A stretch of 64,000 nucleotides of DNA from positions 45,657 through 109,656 of the forward strand of contig JAEWGC010000025.1 in NCBI GenBank assembly GCA_023388495.1. The letters run 5' to 3'. Of this stretch, positions 34,830-41,972 are shown piece by piece (the first letter of the stretch is position 1; each line of letters opens with the position of its first letter). Position numbers and translations under genes: made by a program. The notes beneath the pieces are model-generated. The model saw only the letters and a program-made list of their open reading frames with translations, was not told where the DNA came from and ran no database searches. Source of the stretch: Bacillota bacterium (lineage in GTDB: Bacteria > Bacillota > Clostridia > Tissierellales > Tissierellaceae).

Positions 34830-35942
34830 TTAAGATAATAATGCTAATACCATACTGCCGGCTATAATAGAGCCTATTTGTCCAGCTACATTGGCAGATA
34901 CGGCTTGCATTAAAACAAAGTTTGTTGGATCTGCTTCTTTTGCTAGTTTTTGTATTACCCTAGCCGACATTGGAAATGCTGAAATACCTGCTGCTCCAAC
35001 CATAGGGTTGTACTTTTTCTTTACAAATAAATTTAAAATCTTAGCGAATAATACTCCACCTGCTGTATCAAATATAAATGCAACTAGACCAAGTCCCATT
35101 ATCATTAAGGTATCTAAATTAATAAATGCATCTGCTGTCATGGTAGAACCAATGGTTATACCTAAAAGTAATGTAACTAAATTGGCTAATTCGTTTTGAG
35201 CTGATTGTGATAATCTCTCTAGTACACCAGATACTCTAATAAGATTTCCAAACATTAAAAATCCTATTAATGTAACAGATATAGGTGCTATAATTCCTGC
35301 TATTATAGTAACTGCTATTGGAAATATTATCTTTACAGTTTTAGATATTTTAACTTCCTTATATTCCATTCTTATTTTTCTTTCTTCTTTTGTAGTTAAG
35401 GCCTTTATAACTACTGGTTGAATCATTGGTACCAAGGACATATAAGAGTATGCTGCTACAGATATTGGTCCTAGTAAATGTTTGGCAAATCTCGTAGCTA
35501 CAAATATAGATGTTGGTCCATCAGCGGCTCCTATAATACCTATGGATGCTGCTTCTTTTATATCAAATCCTAATTTAGATGCAAATATTATGGTCATAAA
35601 AATTCCAAATTGCGCGGCTGCACCAAAGAAAAGCATAGATGGCATTTGAAGTAACGGTGTGAAATCTATCATTGCCCCAACGGCTATAAAAATTAAAGCT
35701 GGAAATAATTCATTTAAAATTCCTGCATTCCTAAGTATTCCCAAAACTCCTTCATCACTGGCTATACCTGGAATACCTGCAACAACAGGTAAGTTTGTAA
35801 GTATTGCTCCAAATCCTATTGGCAATAAGAGCATTGGCTCATAATCTTTTTTTATTGCCAAATAAATAAGTACACCACCGATTATAAACATAAGTACCTG
35901 ATTTAATTGAAGACCTTTGATGCCTGCTAATAACTGTTCCAA
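34830..35942 (-). CDS. Na+-translocating decarboxylase, beta subunit
   Basis: Membrane subunit of the OadB/GcdB/MmdB family that couples decarboxylation of carboxybiotin to Na+ export. About nine to eleven hydrophobic segments; GAADGPTSIFVATRFA and the Na+-binding-type GAAGISAFPMSARVIQ are visible. I place the start at TTG 35940-35942 (LEQLLAG) because GGGAGG lies seven bases upstream; the in-frame ATG at 35957 has that ribosome site inside it. About 370 residues. No alpha (carboxyltransferase) or biotin carrier gene is nearby, so the acid decarboxylated is unknown (oxaloacetate, methylmalonyl-CoA or glutaconyl-CoA are candidates). Confidence 0.88.
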   Translation of the reverse strand: MEQLLAGIKGLQLNQVLMFIIGGVLIYLAIKKDYEPMLLLPIGFGAILTNLPVVAGIPGIASDEGVLGILRNAGILNELFPALIFIAVGAMIDFTPLLQMPSMLFFGAAAQFGIFMTIIFASKLGFDIKEAASIGIIGAADGPTSIFVATRFAKHLLGPISVAAYSYMSLVPMIQPVVIKALTTKEERKIRMEYKEVKISKTVKIIFPIAVTIIAGIIAPISVTLIGFLMFGNLIRVSGVLERLSQSAQNELANLVTLLLGITIGSTMTADAFINLDTLMIMGLGLVAFIFDTAGGVLFAKILNLFVKKKYNPMVGAAGISAFPMSARVIQKLAKEADPTNFVLMQAVSANVAGQIGSIIAGSMVLALLS

Positions 35943-36010
35943 TTTTATTCCTCCCATTATATAATTCTAAACAGCTTATTATACCACGTTTTTCCAGAAT
36001 TTAAAATCAT

Positions 36011-36061
36011 AAAAATACCTCCTAATATTTAGAATAAAATTCGTAAATAGGAGGTATTTTT
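36011..36061. other. Inverted repeat between oadB and SASP genes
   Basis: AAAAATACCTCCTA and TAGGAGGTATTTTT form a perfect 14-bp inverted repeat around a 23-base spacer. It lies in the shared upstream region of two divergent genes. It contains an AGGAGG-like core on both strands; a role as an operator or leader hairpin is possible. Confidence 0.5.
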
Positions 36062-36174
36062 ATCTATGTGAAAGGGAGAAAACTTACATTTTTAAAAATT
36101 TGATGTTTATGGTAAAACTGGAAATGGACTTCAATAATGGCTAATACTACATGATTATTAAATTATTTTCTACA

Positions 36175-36181
36175 CATAATA
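36175..36181 (+). promoter_or_regulatory. Possible sigma-G-type -10 element for the SASP gene
   Basis: CATAATA fits the forespore -10 consensus CATnnTA and lies about 50 bases before the SASP start. The -35 match is poor, so the call is weak. Confidence 0.3.
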
Positions 36182-36230
36182 CTACTACACCAAAGTTTTA
36201 CAAAATTAATTTTGAAAGGAGAAATAAAAA

Positions 36231-36452
36231 ATGACTACAAATAACAATAACAGTAACAAAATTCTAGTTCCAGAAGCTAGAGCAGCATTAAACCAAATGA
36301 AATTAGAAATCGCTTCTGAATTAGGTATGGCAAACTATGATTCAATGGATAAAGGTAACCTACCATCAAGACAAAATGGTTATGTTGGTGGATATATGAC
36401 TAAGAACTTAGTTAGAATGGCACAACAAAACATGGGTGGAACTATAAAATAG
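36231..36452 (+). CDS. Alpha/beta-type small acid-soluble spore protein
   Basis: 73-residue DNA-coating protein of dormant spores. The germination protease site KLEIASELG and the GPR-side residues are present, and LPSRQNGYVGGYMTKNLVRMAQQ is the DNA-binding C-terminal region. The Asn-rich start (MTTNNNNSNK) is common. AAGGAG precedes the ATG. It would be made in the forespore and cut during germination. Confidence 0.96.
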   Translation: MTTNNNNSNKILVPEARAALNQMKLEIASELGMANYDSMDKGNLPSRQNGYVGGYMTKNLVRMAQQNMGGTIK

Positions 36453-36473
36453 GTTAACATCTATTAGATTGAT

Positions 36474-36504
36474 AAAAAGATAGGTCTCTATGACCTATCT
36501 TTTT
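36474..36504. terminator. Bidirectional terminator between SASP and ferritin
   Basis: AAAAAGATAGGTC and GACCTATCTTTTT pair around five bases, serving both converging genes. Confidence 0.88.
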
Positions 36505-36513
36505 ATGTTTATA

Positions 36514-36999
36514 TTATCTTGATCCTAATTCTTTGTTTAATAGATATAGTCCGTGGAAATTATCTTTAATTCCCTCTAATTTAAATATTATATCTTTCAT
36601 GCTGTTTTCTTCTTCTAGTTGCTCTTCAACAAACCATTGTAAGAATTGGATAGTTGGATATGATTTTTCTTCTTGTGCCATTTCTAAAAGATTATTAATT
36701 CTTGAAGTAACTAATTTTTCATGCTCTAAAGCTGTTTCAAATACTTCTAAGAATGAATTATAATCATTTTTTGGTTCTTCCATAGCTTGAGCTCTAACTC
36801 TTCCATCCATATCATAGATAAAGCTATAGAATTTCATAGCATGAGAATATTCTTCTTTGGCTTGCTCTATAAAGAAATGTGCAAATCCATTCATATTTCT
36901 ATCTGAACAATATGCGCCCATGGCCATATAGTAATAGCCTGATAATAATTCAAAATTAAATTGATCATTTAATGCGTTTAATAATTTTTCTGATGCCAT
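36514..36999 (-). CDS. ftn: Ferritin
   Basis: 161-residue non-haem ferritin. NFELLSGYYYMAMGAYCSD, FIEQAKEEYSHAMKFY and ALEHEKLV...QWFVEEQLEEE carry the ferroxidase Glu/His ligands of the bacterial FtnA type. It stores iron and limits oxidative stress, complementing rubrerythrin. Single gene. Confidence 0.95.
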   Translation of the reverse strand: MASEKLLNALNDQFNFELLSGYYYMAMGAYCSDRNMNGFAHFFIEQAKEEYSHAMKFYSFIYDMDGRVRAQAMEEPKNDYNSFLEVFETALEHEKLVTSRINNLLEMAQEEKSYPTIQFLQWFVEEQLEEENSMKDIIFKLEGIKDNFHGLYLLNKELGSR

Positions 37000-37086
37000 A
37001 ATGTACCCCCTGTTATCTTAATCTTTTTGTTAATTATCTTCTCTTTCATATAATACCCTAAGATTTTCCATCTAATCATAATTTTG

Positions 37087-37806
37087 TCATTCCATTAAAA
37101 TAATGTCCAAGCTACTATACACAGTATAATTTATCTTATCAGTCAGGGATATATTATTTTCCTTCAAAAATTTAATCAAAGATGCCTTCATGCCTTCTCC
37201 ATAAATTCCATCTAAGCTACCTTCGTAGTATCCTCTTTGTTGTAGTCTTTTTTGCACCTCTAAAACATCAGCACCTCTATCACCAGGCCTTAATTCTCTA
37301 AATCCTTGACCAAAGGGACCATATAGACCATTGGTTATAACTACTGAGGCGTTATGCTTTACCATGGAGTAAAGTTCCTCTACATCACTATTTCTCATAC
37401 GTATACACCCTGCCGATAAATTACCTCCTATGGATCCTGGCTTATTTGTGCCGTGTATTCCATATTTACCCCAGGGTACATTAAGCCCCATCCATCTAGT
37501 TCCAAATCCTTCACCCCATTGGGCCTTTTCTATAATTTTAAAGGTACCTAAGGGAGTAGGTGAATTTGGTTTTCCTGTTGCTATTGGATATGTTTTTACT
37601 ATAGTCTCAGTTTTGGTATCTACCAGCTTTAGCTGTTTTCTATCCACCTCAATTAATATAATGTAACTTTCCATTTTATCCTTCAAATAGACATCCTCTG
37701 AATTTATTTTTCTTAAAATTGAATATCTATGTATGTAGTTCCCTAAAACTAGTAAAGTCGTTACTAATATTATTATTAAAGCAAACATTCCAATGTTTTT
37801 TTTCAT
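37087..37806 (-). CDS. L,D-transpeptidase (YkuD) with peptidoglycan-binding domain
   Basis: Cell-wall cross-linking enzyme, ~239 residues. N-terminal helix (about 3-22) anchors or exports it; the YkuD domain shows ATGKPNSPTPLGTF and the catalytic HGTNKPGSIGGNLSAGCIRM (His and Cys); a C-terminal PG_binding_1 domain carries LRPGDRGADVLEVQKRLQQRGYY. Start at ATG 37804-37806 with AAGGGGGG upstream; a start seven codons earlier has no site. L,D-transpeptidases make 3-3 cross-links, common in clostridia. Confidence 0.93.
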   Translation of the reverse strand: MKKNIGMFALIIILVTTLLVLGNYIHRYSILRKINSEDVYLKDKMESYIILIEVDRKQLKLVDTKTETIVKTYPIATGKPNSPTPLGTFKIIEKAQWGEGFGTRWMGLNVPWGKYGIHGTNKPGSIGGNLSAGCIRMRNSDVEELYSMVKHNASVVITNGLYGPFGQGFRELRPGDRGADVLEVQKRLQQRGYYEGSLDGIYGEGMKASLIKFLKENNISLTDKINYTVYSSLDIILME

Positions 37807-37906
37807 CTTATCCCCCCTTCTTAACATAATATGCTGTCAACTCCTAATTTAAACTTATAATTTAAATTAGGTATCATAAAATTATGTTAAGTGTTAGGGG
37901 ATTATA

Positions 37907-38500
37907 TTACCTAAAGCTTATTTTAATATTTTCAAAACCCATGCCTTCTAATAATGATGTAATAATCTCAGTACCATTCTTTTCTGCATCATTTAATATT
38001 CCCTTTTCTATTACCTCTGCCTTCATCTTCTCCTTTTCCTCTATAAGAACTACATAAAGGTCTTTGAAGCTTAGTTTGTTAAATATAGAATCTTTTTCAT
38101 CAAAAAAATAAACTTCTTCCTCTGGAATTACATTTTCTATTACTTTAGCTTTATCCATTTTTATTTCTACCGTATCTTTGTCTTTTAGATTAATCTCTAT
38201 AGTAGATAAATCTATACCTGCTTTAATATATCCACTATATTTTAAAATAAACCTTTTATTAGTAAAGGGTATATTTACTCCACTTAGCTGCATCTTATCC
38301 TCGTATTCTACTACGTTGGTATAATTATATTTTACAGTAGATAATTCAACTAATCTAACAACCTTTTCCTCAATCCTGCTTGATAGTAGATTGGTTTTTC
38401 TATCTATTGAAAACTTCGTGTAGCCTACAATCCCTACTAATATAAGTATAACTACTAATCCCAATATTAGCTTTCCTTTAATATTATCAAAATACTTCAT
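37907..38500 (-). CDS. DUF4230-type membrane-anchored protein
   Basis: 197 residues. One N-terminal helix (about 9-27), then an extracytoplasmic mixed domain with VRLVELSTVKYNYTNVV, YSGYIKAGIDLSTI and EKNGTEIITSLLEGMGFENIKISF, all features of DUF4230. No known function. It lies between genes for an L,D-transpeptidase and a small unknown protein, on the same strand with short gaps. Confidence 0.75.
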   Translation of the reverse strand: MKYFDNIKGKLILGLVVILILVGIVGYTKFSIDRKTNLLSSRIEEKVVRLVELSTVKYNYTNVVEYEDKMQLSGVNIPFTNKRFILKYSGYIKAGIDLSTIEINLKDKDTVEIKMDKAKVIENVIPEEEVYFFDEKDSIFNKLSFKDLYVVLIEEKEKMKAEVIEKGILNDAEKNGTEIITSLLEGMGFENIKISFR

Positions 38501-38556
38501 CTTATCTCCCTCCTTAAACTCAATATAGCTCCCTGTTACCTTCAGAGAGCTACTTT

Positions 38557-38841
38557 TTATAGATCTGGATTATAAAATTGGTAAATACTATATATAGAAA
38601 TATTCTCTTTACATAGAAGTCTAACTATATTTGGTATTTGCTGGGTAGTAATATTTAACTCTATCCCATTATACTTTAAAACTATATCACTTAATTCTAC
38701 TAATTTTGACTTCTTTAAAATGTCTATAATCTTGCTTTCTATGGCAGGAATGTTCATCCCACCTAATGAAAAAAATATCTTTTTCTTTTCATCCGTATAA
38801 TCTTGAGGATTCAACTTACTAATTAACATAATTTTATTCAT
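38557..38841 (-). CDS. Small protein of unknown function
   Basis: 94-residue cytosolic-type protein that I do not recognise. The start at ATG 38839-38841 follows AAAAGGAG; the frame opens 18 codons earlier without a site. Sequence is hydrophilic with alternating hydrophobic strands (LVELSDIVLKYNGIELNIT, IVRLLCKENISIYSIYQFY), somewhat like an ACT-type fold, which is only an impression. The gene has a hairpin downstream (38527-38552) but no clear partner. Confidence 0.6.
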   Translation of the reverse strand: MNKIMLISKLNPQDYTDEKKKIFFSLGGMNIPAIESKIIDILKKSKLVELSDIVLKYNGIELNITTQQIPNIVRLLCKENISIYSIYQFYNPDL

Positions 38842-39174
38842 TGCAATAACTCCTTTTAAATTTTCTGAAAGACGTTTTGGAATACAATTAAGCAAAGAAT
38901 TTAAATTAAGTCATACAGCACCCTCCCTAGGATATCCCTATCTTTCGTTCATTTATTAGTAAAAATTACAATATTGTAGTAAATACATATATATATCTTT
39001 ATATTTTTTACCCAGTATTTACAAAATAAAACCTTTTTTATAGATATTATTTTTTATTAATCTTATCTATACTATTATTGAAGATTACCTTGTTTTTACT
39101 TTAAATATGCATTATTATGTAATATAATTATAGTCAAAATAACTTTGATATAAAAGCCTAGAAAGGATGTTCTT

Positions 39175-39855
39175 ATGCAACAATACTTGGATAGCTTAAA
39201 TAAATCTATATTGTTTAGAAATTTAAATAAAGAAGAGATTGGAGACCTACTCTCTACTGTTCCCTATGATATTAATAATTATAAGAAGGATGATGTAATT
39301 GCTATAGAGGAAGACGATTGCAATAGTCTAGGTATAATATTATCTGGTACTGTGGAAATTCATAAACCCTTCCCTTCTGGAAAAATTGTCACAATAAATA
39401 ATTTTGAGGCTGGTAATGTATTTGGTGAGGCTCTTGTGTTTTCAGGTAGACACAAATATCCAGCTACAATAATTTCCTCTAGTGATACAGAAATTATGTA
39501 TATAGAAAAAGATGATATAATCAAACTAATGAGGACAGATGATAGAGTATTAAATAATTTTGTTTCTGTTTTATCAAATAGAATTTTGATGTTAAATGAT
39601 AGAATAACTAATCTTTCCTATGATTCTGTTAGAAAAAAAATAGCTAATATTATTTTAGCTGAATATACTAAACAGCAAAATAAATTATTGACATTACCAT
39701 TTTGTAGAAAAAAGATGGCAGAGTTACTCAATATTCCTAGACCATCTCTATCTAGGGAATTAATGAAAATGAAGGAAGATAGTATTATCGACTACCATAA
39801 AAATAGATTAAAGATCTTAGATATAGATTTATTAGAGGAATGTTTATTGAAGTAG
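39175..39855 (+). CDS. Crp/Fnr-family transcription regulator
   Basis: 226 residues: cyclic-nucleotide-binding-type beta barrel (DVIAIEEDDCNSLGIILSG, GNVFGEALVFSG), long dimer helix, and a C-terminal winged HTH with LPFCRKKMAELLNIPRPSLSRELMKMKEDSII. It has no N-terminal FNR Fe-S cysteine cluster, so it may sense a small molecule or haem. A terminator separates it from yedE on the same strand; it may regulate the sulfur/selenium genes that follow, as a guess from position. Confidence 0.9.
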   Translation: MQQYLDSLNKSILFRNLNKEEIGDLLSTVPYDINNYKKDDVIAIEEDDCNSLGIILSGTVEIHKPFPSGKIVTINNFEAGNVFGEALVFSGRHKYPATIISSSDTEIMYIEKDDIIKLMRTDDRVLNNFVSVLSNRILMLNDRITNLSYDSVRKKIANIILAEYTKQQNKLLTLPFCRKKMAELLNIPRPSLSRELMKMKEDSIIDYHKNRLKILDIDLLEECLLK

Positions 39856-39910
39856 AATCACGAGCCTAGGCATTTCTCATGTCTTTTTGGAATCAAATAA
39901 TATTTTATGT

Positions 39911-39957
39911 ATAGAAGATACCAATAATTAGAAATTAGTTATTGATATCTTCTATTT
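39911..39957 (+). terminator. Terminator after the Crp/Fnr gene
   Basis: An 18-bp stem with three mismatches (AGAAGATA...TATCTTCT outer part) around GAAAT, followed by ATTTTTAT. Confidence 0.8.
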
Positions 39958-40026
39958 TTATATTTAAAGCTAATTTAATATAATCTAATTAAGATTGATA
40001 ATTATTTTTCAAAGGAGGTTTTATAA

Positions 40027-41121
40027 ATGGGTGGTAAGCGTAAAATGTTTATCTATGGTGGTATTATTGGCGTTATAGGGGCTATTCTCATGAAGTTAGG
40101 AAACCCTGGGAACATGGGAATATGTATTGCATGCTTCTGGAGGGATATTGCTGGTGCTCTAGGTCTACACAGAGCTGAAGTAGTACAGTATATAAGGCCA
40201 GAAATCATTGGTATTATCTTTGGTTCTTTTATTATTTCTTATATGACAGGAGATTTTAAAGTTAAAGGCGGTTCTTCTCCACTAATAAGATTTGTCTTAG
40301 GCTTCTTTCTAATGATTGGTGCTCTTGTATTTTTAGGATGTCCACTTAGAATGCTTATACGATTAGGAAATGGAGACTTAAATGCCCTAGTAGGATTAGC
40401 AGGATATGTTGCTGGAATCTTCCTTGGTGTGCAATTTCTTAAGAAAGGCTATACCCTTGGTAGAAGTATGGACCAACCTAAAATCACAGGATTCATTTTC
40501 CCAATAATAGCTGTTATTTTACTTATTTTCTTAGTTATTAGGCCTGCATTTATATTATTTAGTACAGAGGGTCCTGGTTCTATGGCAGCACCTATTATTG
40601 TCTCTCTGGTAGCTGGTGCAATAGTTGGTATTGTTCTTCAAAGAAGCAGAGTTTGTACTGCTGGTGGATTTAGAGATGCTATATTAATTAAAGATTATCA
40701 TTTCCTATGGGGCTTAATTGGTATTCTGGTATTTAACTTAATTTGTAATCTTATATTAAATTTTAGTAGCTTTAAACTGGGCTTTGAAGGTCAACCAGTG
40801 GCCCATACAAATCATCTTTGGAACTTCTTGGGTATGACTCTTGTAGGTCTATGCTCTGTTTTACTTGGTGGCTGTCCTATTAGACAAACTGTCTTAGCTA
40901 GTGAAGGAGATGGAGATGCGGGTATTACAGTGTTAGGTCTTATAGCTGGTGCGGCATTTGCACATAACTTTGGTTTAGCATCTAGTCCTAAGGGCGTTAC
41001 GGATAATGGTAAAATTGCTGTTATCATTGGTATGGTATTTGTATTATTCTTAGCTTATAGTGTTGTTATAAATAACAAGAAAGCTACATCTAAATCTAAG
41101 GAGGTAAAAATCAATGGCTAA
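40027..41121 (+). CDS. yedE: YedE/YeeE-family sulfur- or selenium-linked permease
   Basis: 364-residue polytopic membrane protein (about nine helices). The family cysteine blocks are visible: MGICIACFWRDIAGAL, FLGCPLRMLIRLGNGD, SRVCTAGGFRDAIL and LLGGCPIRQTVLASEGDGDAG. YeeE relatives carry thiosulfate; YedE next to a TusA-like protein and DUF3343 is repeatedly tied to selenium use. In this window a selenoprotein gene lies 10 kb away. AAAGGAGG precedes the ATG. Confidence 0.9.
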   Translation: MGGKRKMFIYGGIIGVIGAILMKLGNPGNMGICIACFWRDIAGALGLHRAEVVQYIRPEIIGIIFGSFIISYMTGDFKVKGGSSPLIRFVLGFFLMIGALVFLGCPLRMLIRLGNGDLNALVGLAGYVAGIFLGVQFLKKGYTLGRSMDQPKITGFIFPIIAVILLIFLVIRPAFILFSTEGPGSMAAPIIVSLVAGAIVGIVLQRSRVCTAGGFRDAILIKDYHFLWGLIGILVFNLICNLILNFSSFKLGFEGQPVAHTNHLWNFLGMTLVGLCSVLLGGCPIRQTVLASEGDGDAGITVLGLIAGAAFAHNFGLASSPKGVTDNGKIAVIIGMVFVLFLAYSVVINNKKATSKSKEVKING

Positions 41122-41326
41122 TATTGTTGATGCAAGAGGTAGATCTTGTCCTGAGCCTGTTATTATGACTAAGAATGAAATTGATAATAATCCTAATAAA
41201 GAACTTCAAGTTTTAGTTGATACTCATGTAGCAGTTGAAAATATTACTAGATTTGTAACTGGAAAAGGGTATAGTGTAAATGTAGATAAAGATAATGGGG
41301 AATATAAAATTTATATTAAAAAATAG
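41114..41326 (+). CDS. TusA/YedF-like sulfur (selenium) carrier protein
   Basis: 70 residues with the single-cysteine RGRSCPEPVIMTKNEI motif. It is close to the N-terminal domain of YedF. It overlaps yedE by eight bases, so the two are coupled. The Cys probably carries a persulfide or perselenide handed over from or to the membrane protein. Confidence 0.92.
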   Translation: MANIVDARGRSCPEPVIMTKNEIDNNPNKELQVLVDTHVAVENITRFVTGKGYSVNVDKDNGEYKIYIKK

Positions 41327-41334
41327 GTGATTTA

Positions 41335-41607
41335 ATGGAAGACTTTTACTGTGTAGTTACATTTCATGTTACCCAACATGCATTAATCTTTGAAAAACTT
41401 ATGAACTCCAAAGGTATTCCTGTTAAGCTAATGCCTGTGCCAAGACAAATCAGCTCAAGCTGTGGTACAGCCGCAAAGATTCCCTGTGAATTGGAAGATG
41501 ATTTAAGAAAACTCTGCATGAATGAAGATGTGCTTATAGATGATTTTCATAAGGTTGAAGATAAAAAGGGAAAAAATTGGTTTTCTAAGCATATAAATAA
41601 AAGATAA
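41335..41607 (+). CDS. DUF3343 protein, putative Se/S carrier
   Basis: 90 residues: a ferredoxin-like fold start FYCVVTFHVTQHALIFEKLM, GIPVKLMPVPRQIS, and the cysteine motif SSSCGTAAKI. DUF3343 proteins occur with selenium-metabolism genes. It starts eight bases after the tusA-like stop and completes a three-gene operon. Confidence 0.88.
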   Translation: MEDFYCVVTFHVTQHALIFEKLMNSKGIPVKLMPVPRQISSSCGTAAKIPCELEDDLRKLCMNEDVLIDDFHKVEDKKGKNWFSKHINKR

Positions 41608-41616
41608 AAGATGTTC

Positions 41617-41653
41617 AAAAAAGACAAGAGGGCCGTTTCTCATGTCTTTTTTG
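41617..41653 (+). terminator. Terminator of the yedE operon
   Basis: AAAAAAGACA...TGTCTTTTTT with a GAGGGCC...CTC inner part, followed by G and T runs. It resembles the hairpins at 10879 and 47744. Confidence 0.85.
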
Positions 41654-41748
41654 TTTTATTTTTATCATTTTTATAAATAAAGCTTGATTTTTCCAAATTT
41701 TCATATATAATTAAATTATTGGTAAAAATATGAAAGGAGGTCGTGAAG

Positions 41749-41826
41749 ATGATCAGATTAGATTTTAGACTTAATAACAAAGAAAACTTAATAATTTTAA
41801 CAACACGACCTAGGGTTAACATTTAA
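41749..41826 (+). CDS. 25-codon leader peptide of the ABC exporter operon
   Basis: Short ORF MIRLDFRLNNKENLIILTTR..., 25 residues, with an excellent GGAGG eight bases upstream. It lies ahead of two terminators that precede a heterodimeric ABC exporter. AGGTCGTG at its ribosome site (41738-41745) is complementary to CACGACCT near its end (41804-41811), and TAGGGTTA at 41811-41818 is complementary to TAACCCTA at 41887-41894, beyond the first terminator. This is the layout of ribosome-stalling attenuation, as for bmrB ahead of bmrCD in Bacillus. Its product likely has no function of its own. It is not called by normal gene finders. Confidence 0.7.
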   Translation: MIRLDFRLNNKENLIILTTRPRVNI

Positions 41827-41848
41827 CTTTTTTTGCCACTGATTTTGT

Positions 41849-41877
41849 ACCATAGGTGTGTTCACCTATGGTTTTTT
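41849..41877 (+). terminator. Leader terminator 1 of the ABC operon
   Basis: ACCATAGGTG, loop, CACCTATGG, then six T. It lies 23 bases after the leader stop and upstream of the exporter, so it must be read through for expression. Confidence 0.85.
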
Positions 41878-41928
41878 ATATTCTTGTAACCCTATTAGGG
41901 TCTTCGTGTCTCTACATAGAAATAATTA

Positions 41929-41956
41929 ACCATAGGTATACACCTATGGTTTTTTT
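41929..41956 (+). terminator. Leader terminator 2 of the ABC operon
   Basis: ACCATAGGT, loop ATAC, ACCTATGGT, then six more T; same stem as terminator 1, about 80 bases on. It ends 17 bases before the exporter ATG, just ahead of AAGGAGGG. Confidence 0.85.
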
Positions 41957-41972
41957 ATTAAGGAGGGAGATA

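Noticed and set aside
41856..41972. N-terminal extension of the first ABC subunit (39 codons)
   Set aside because: The region contains two terminators and a good ribosome site lies just before ATG 41973.
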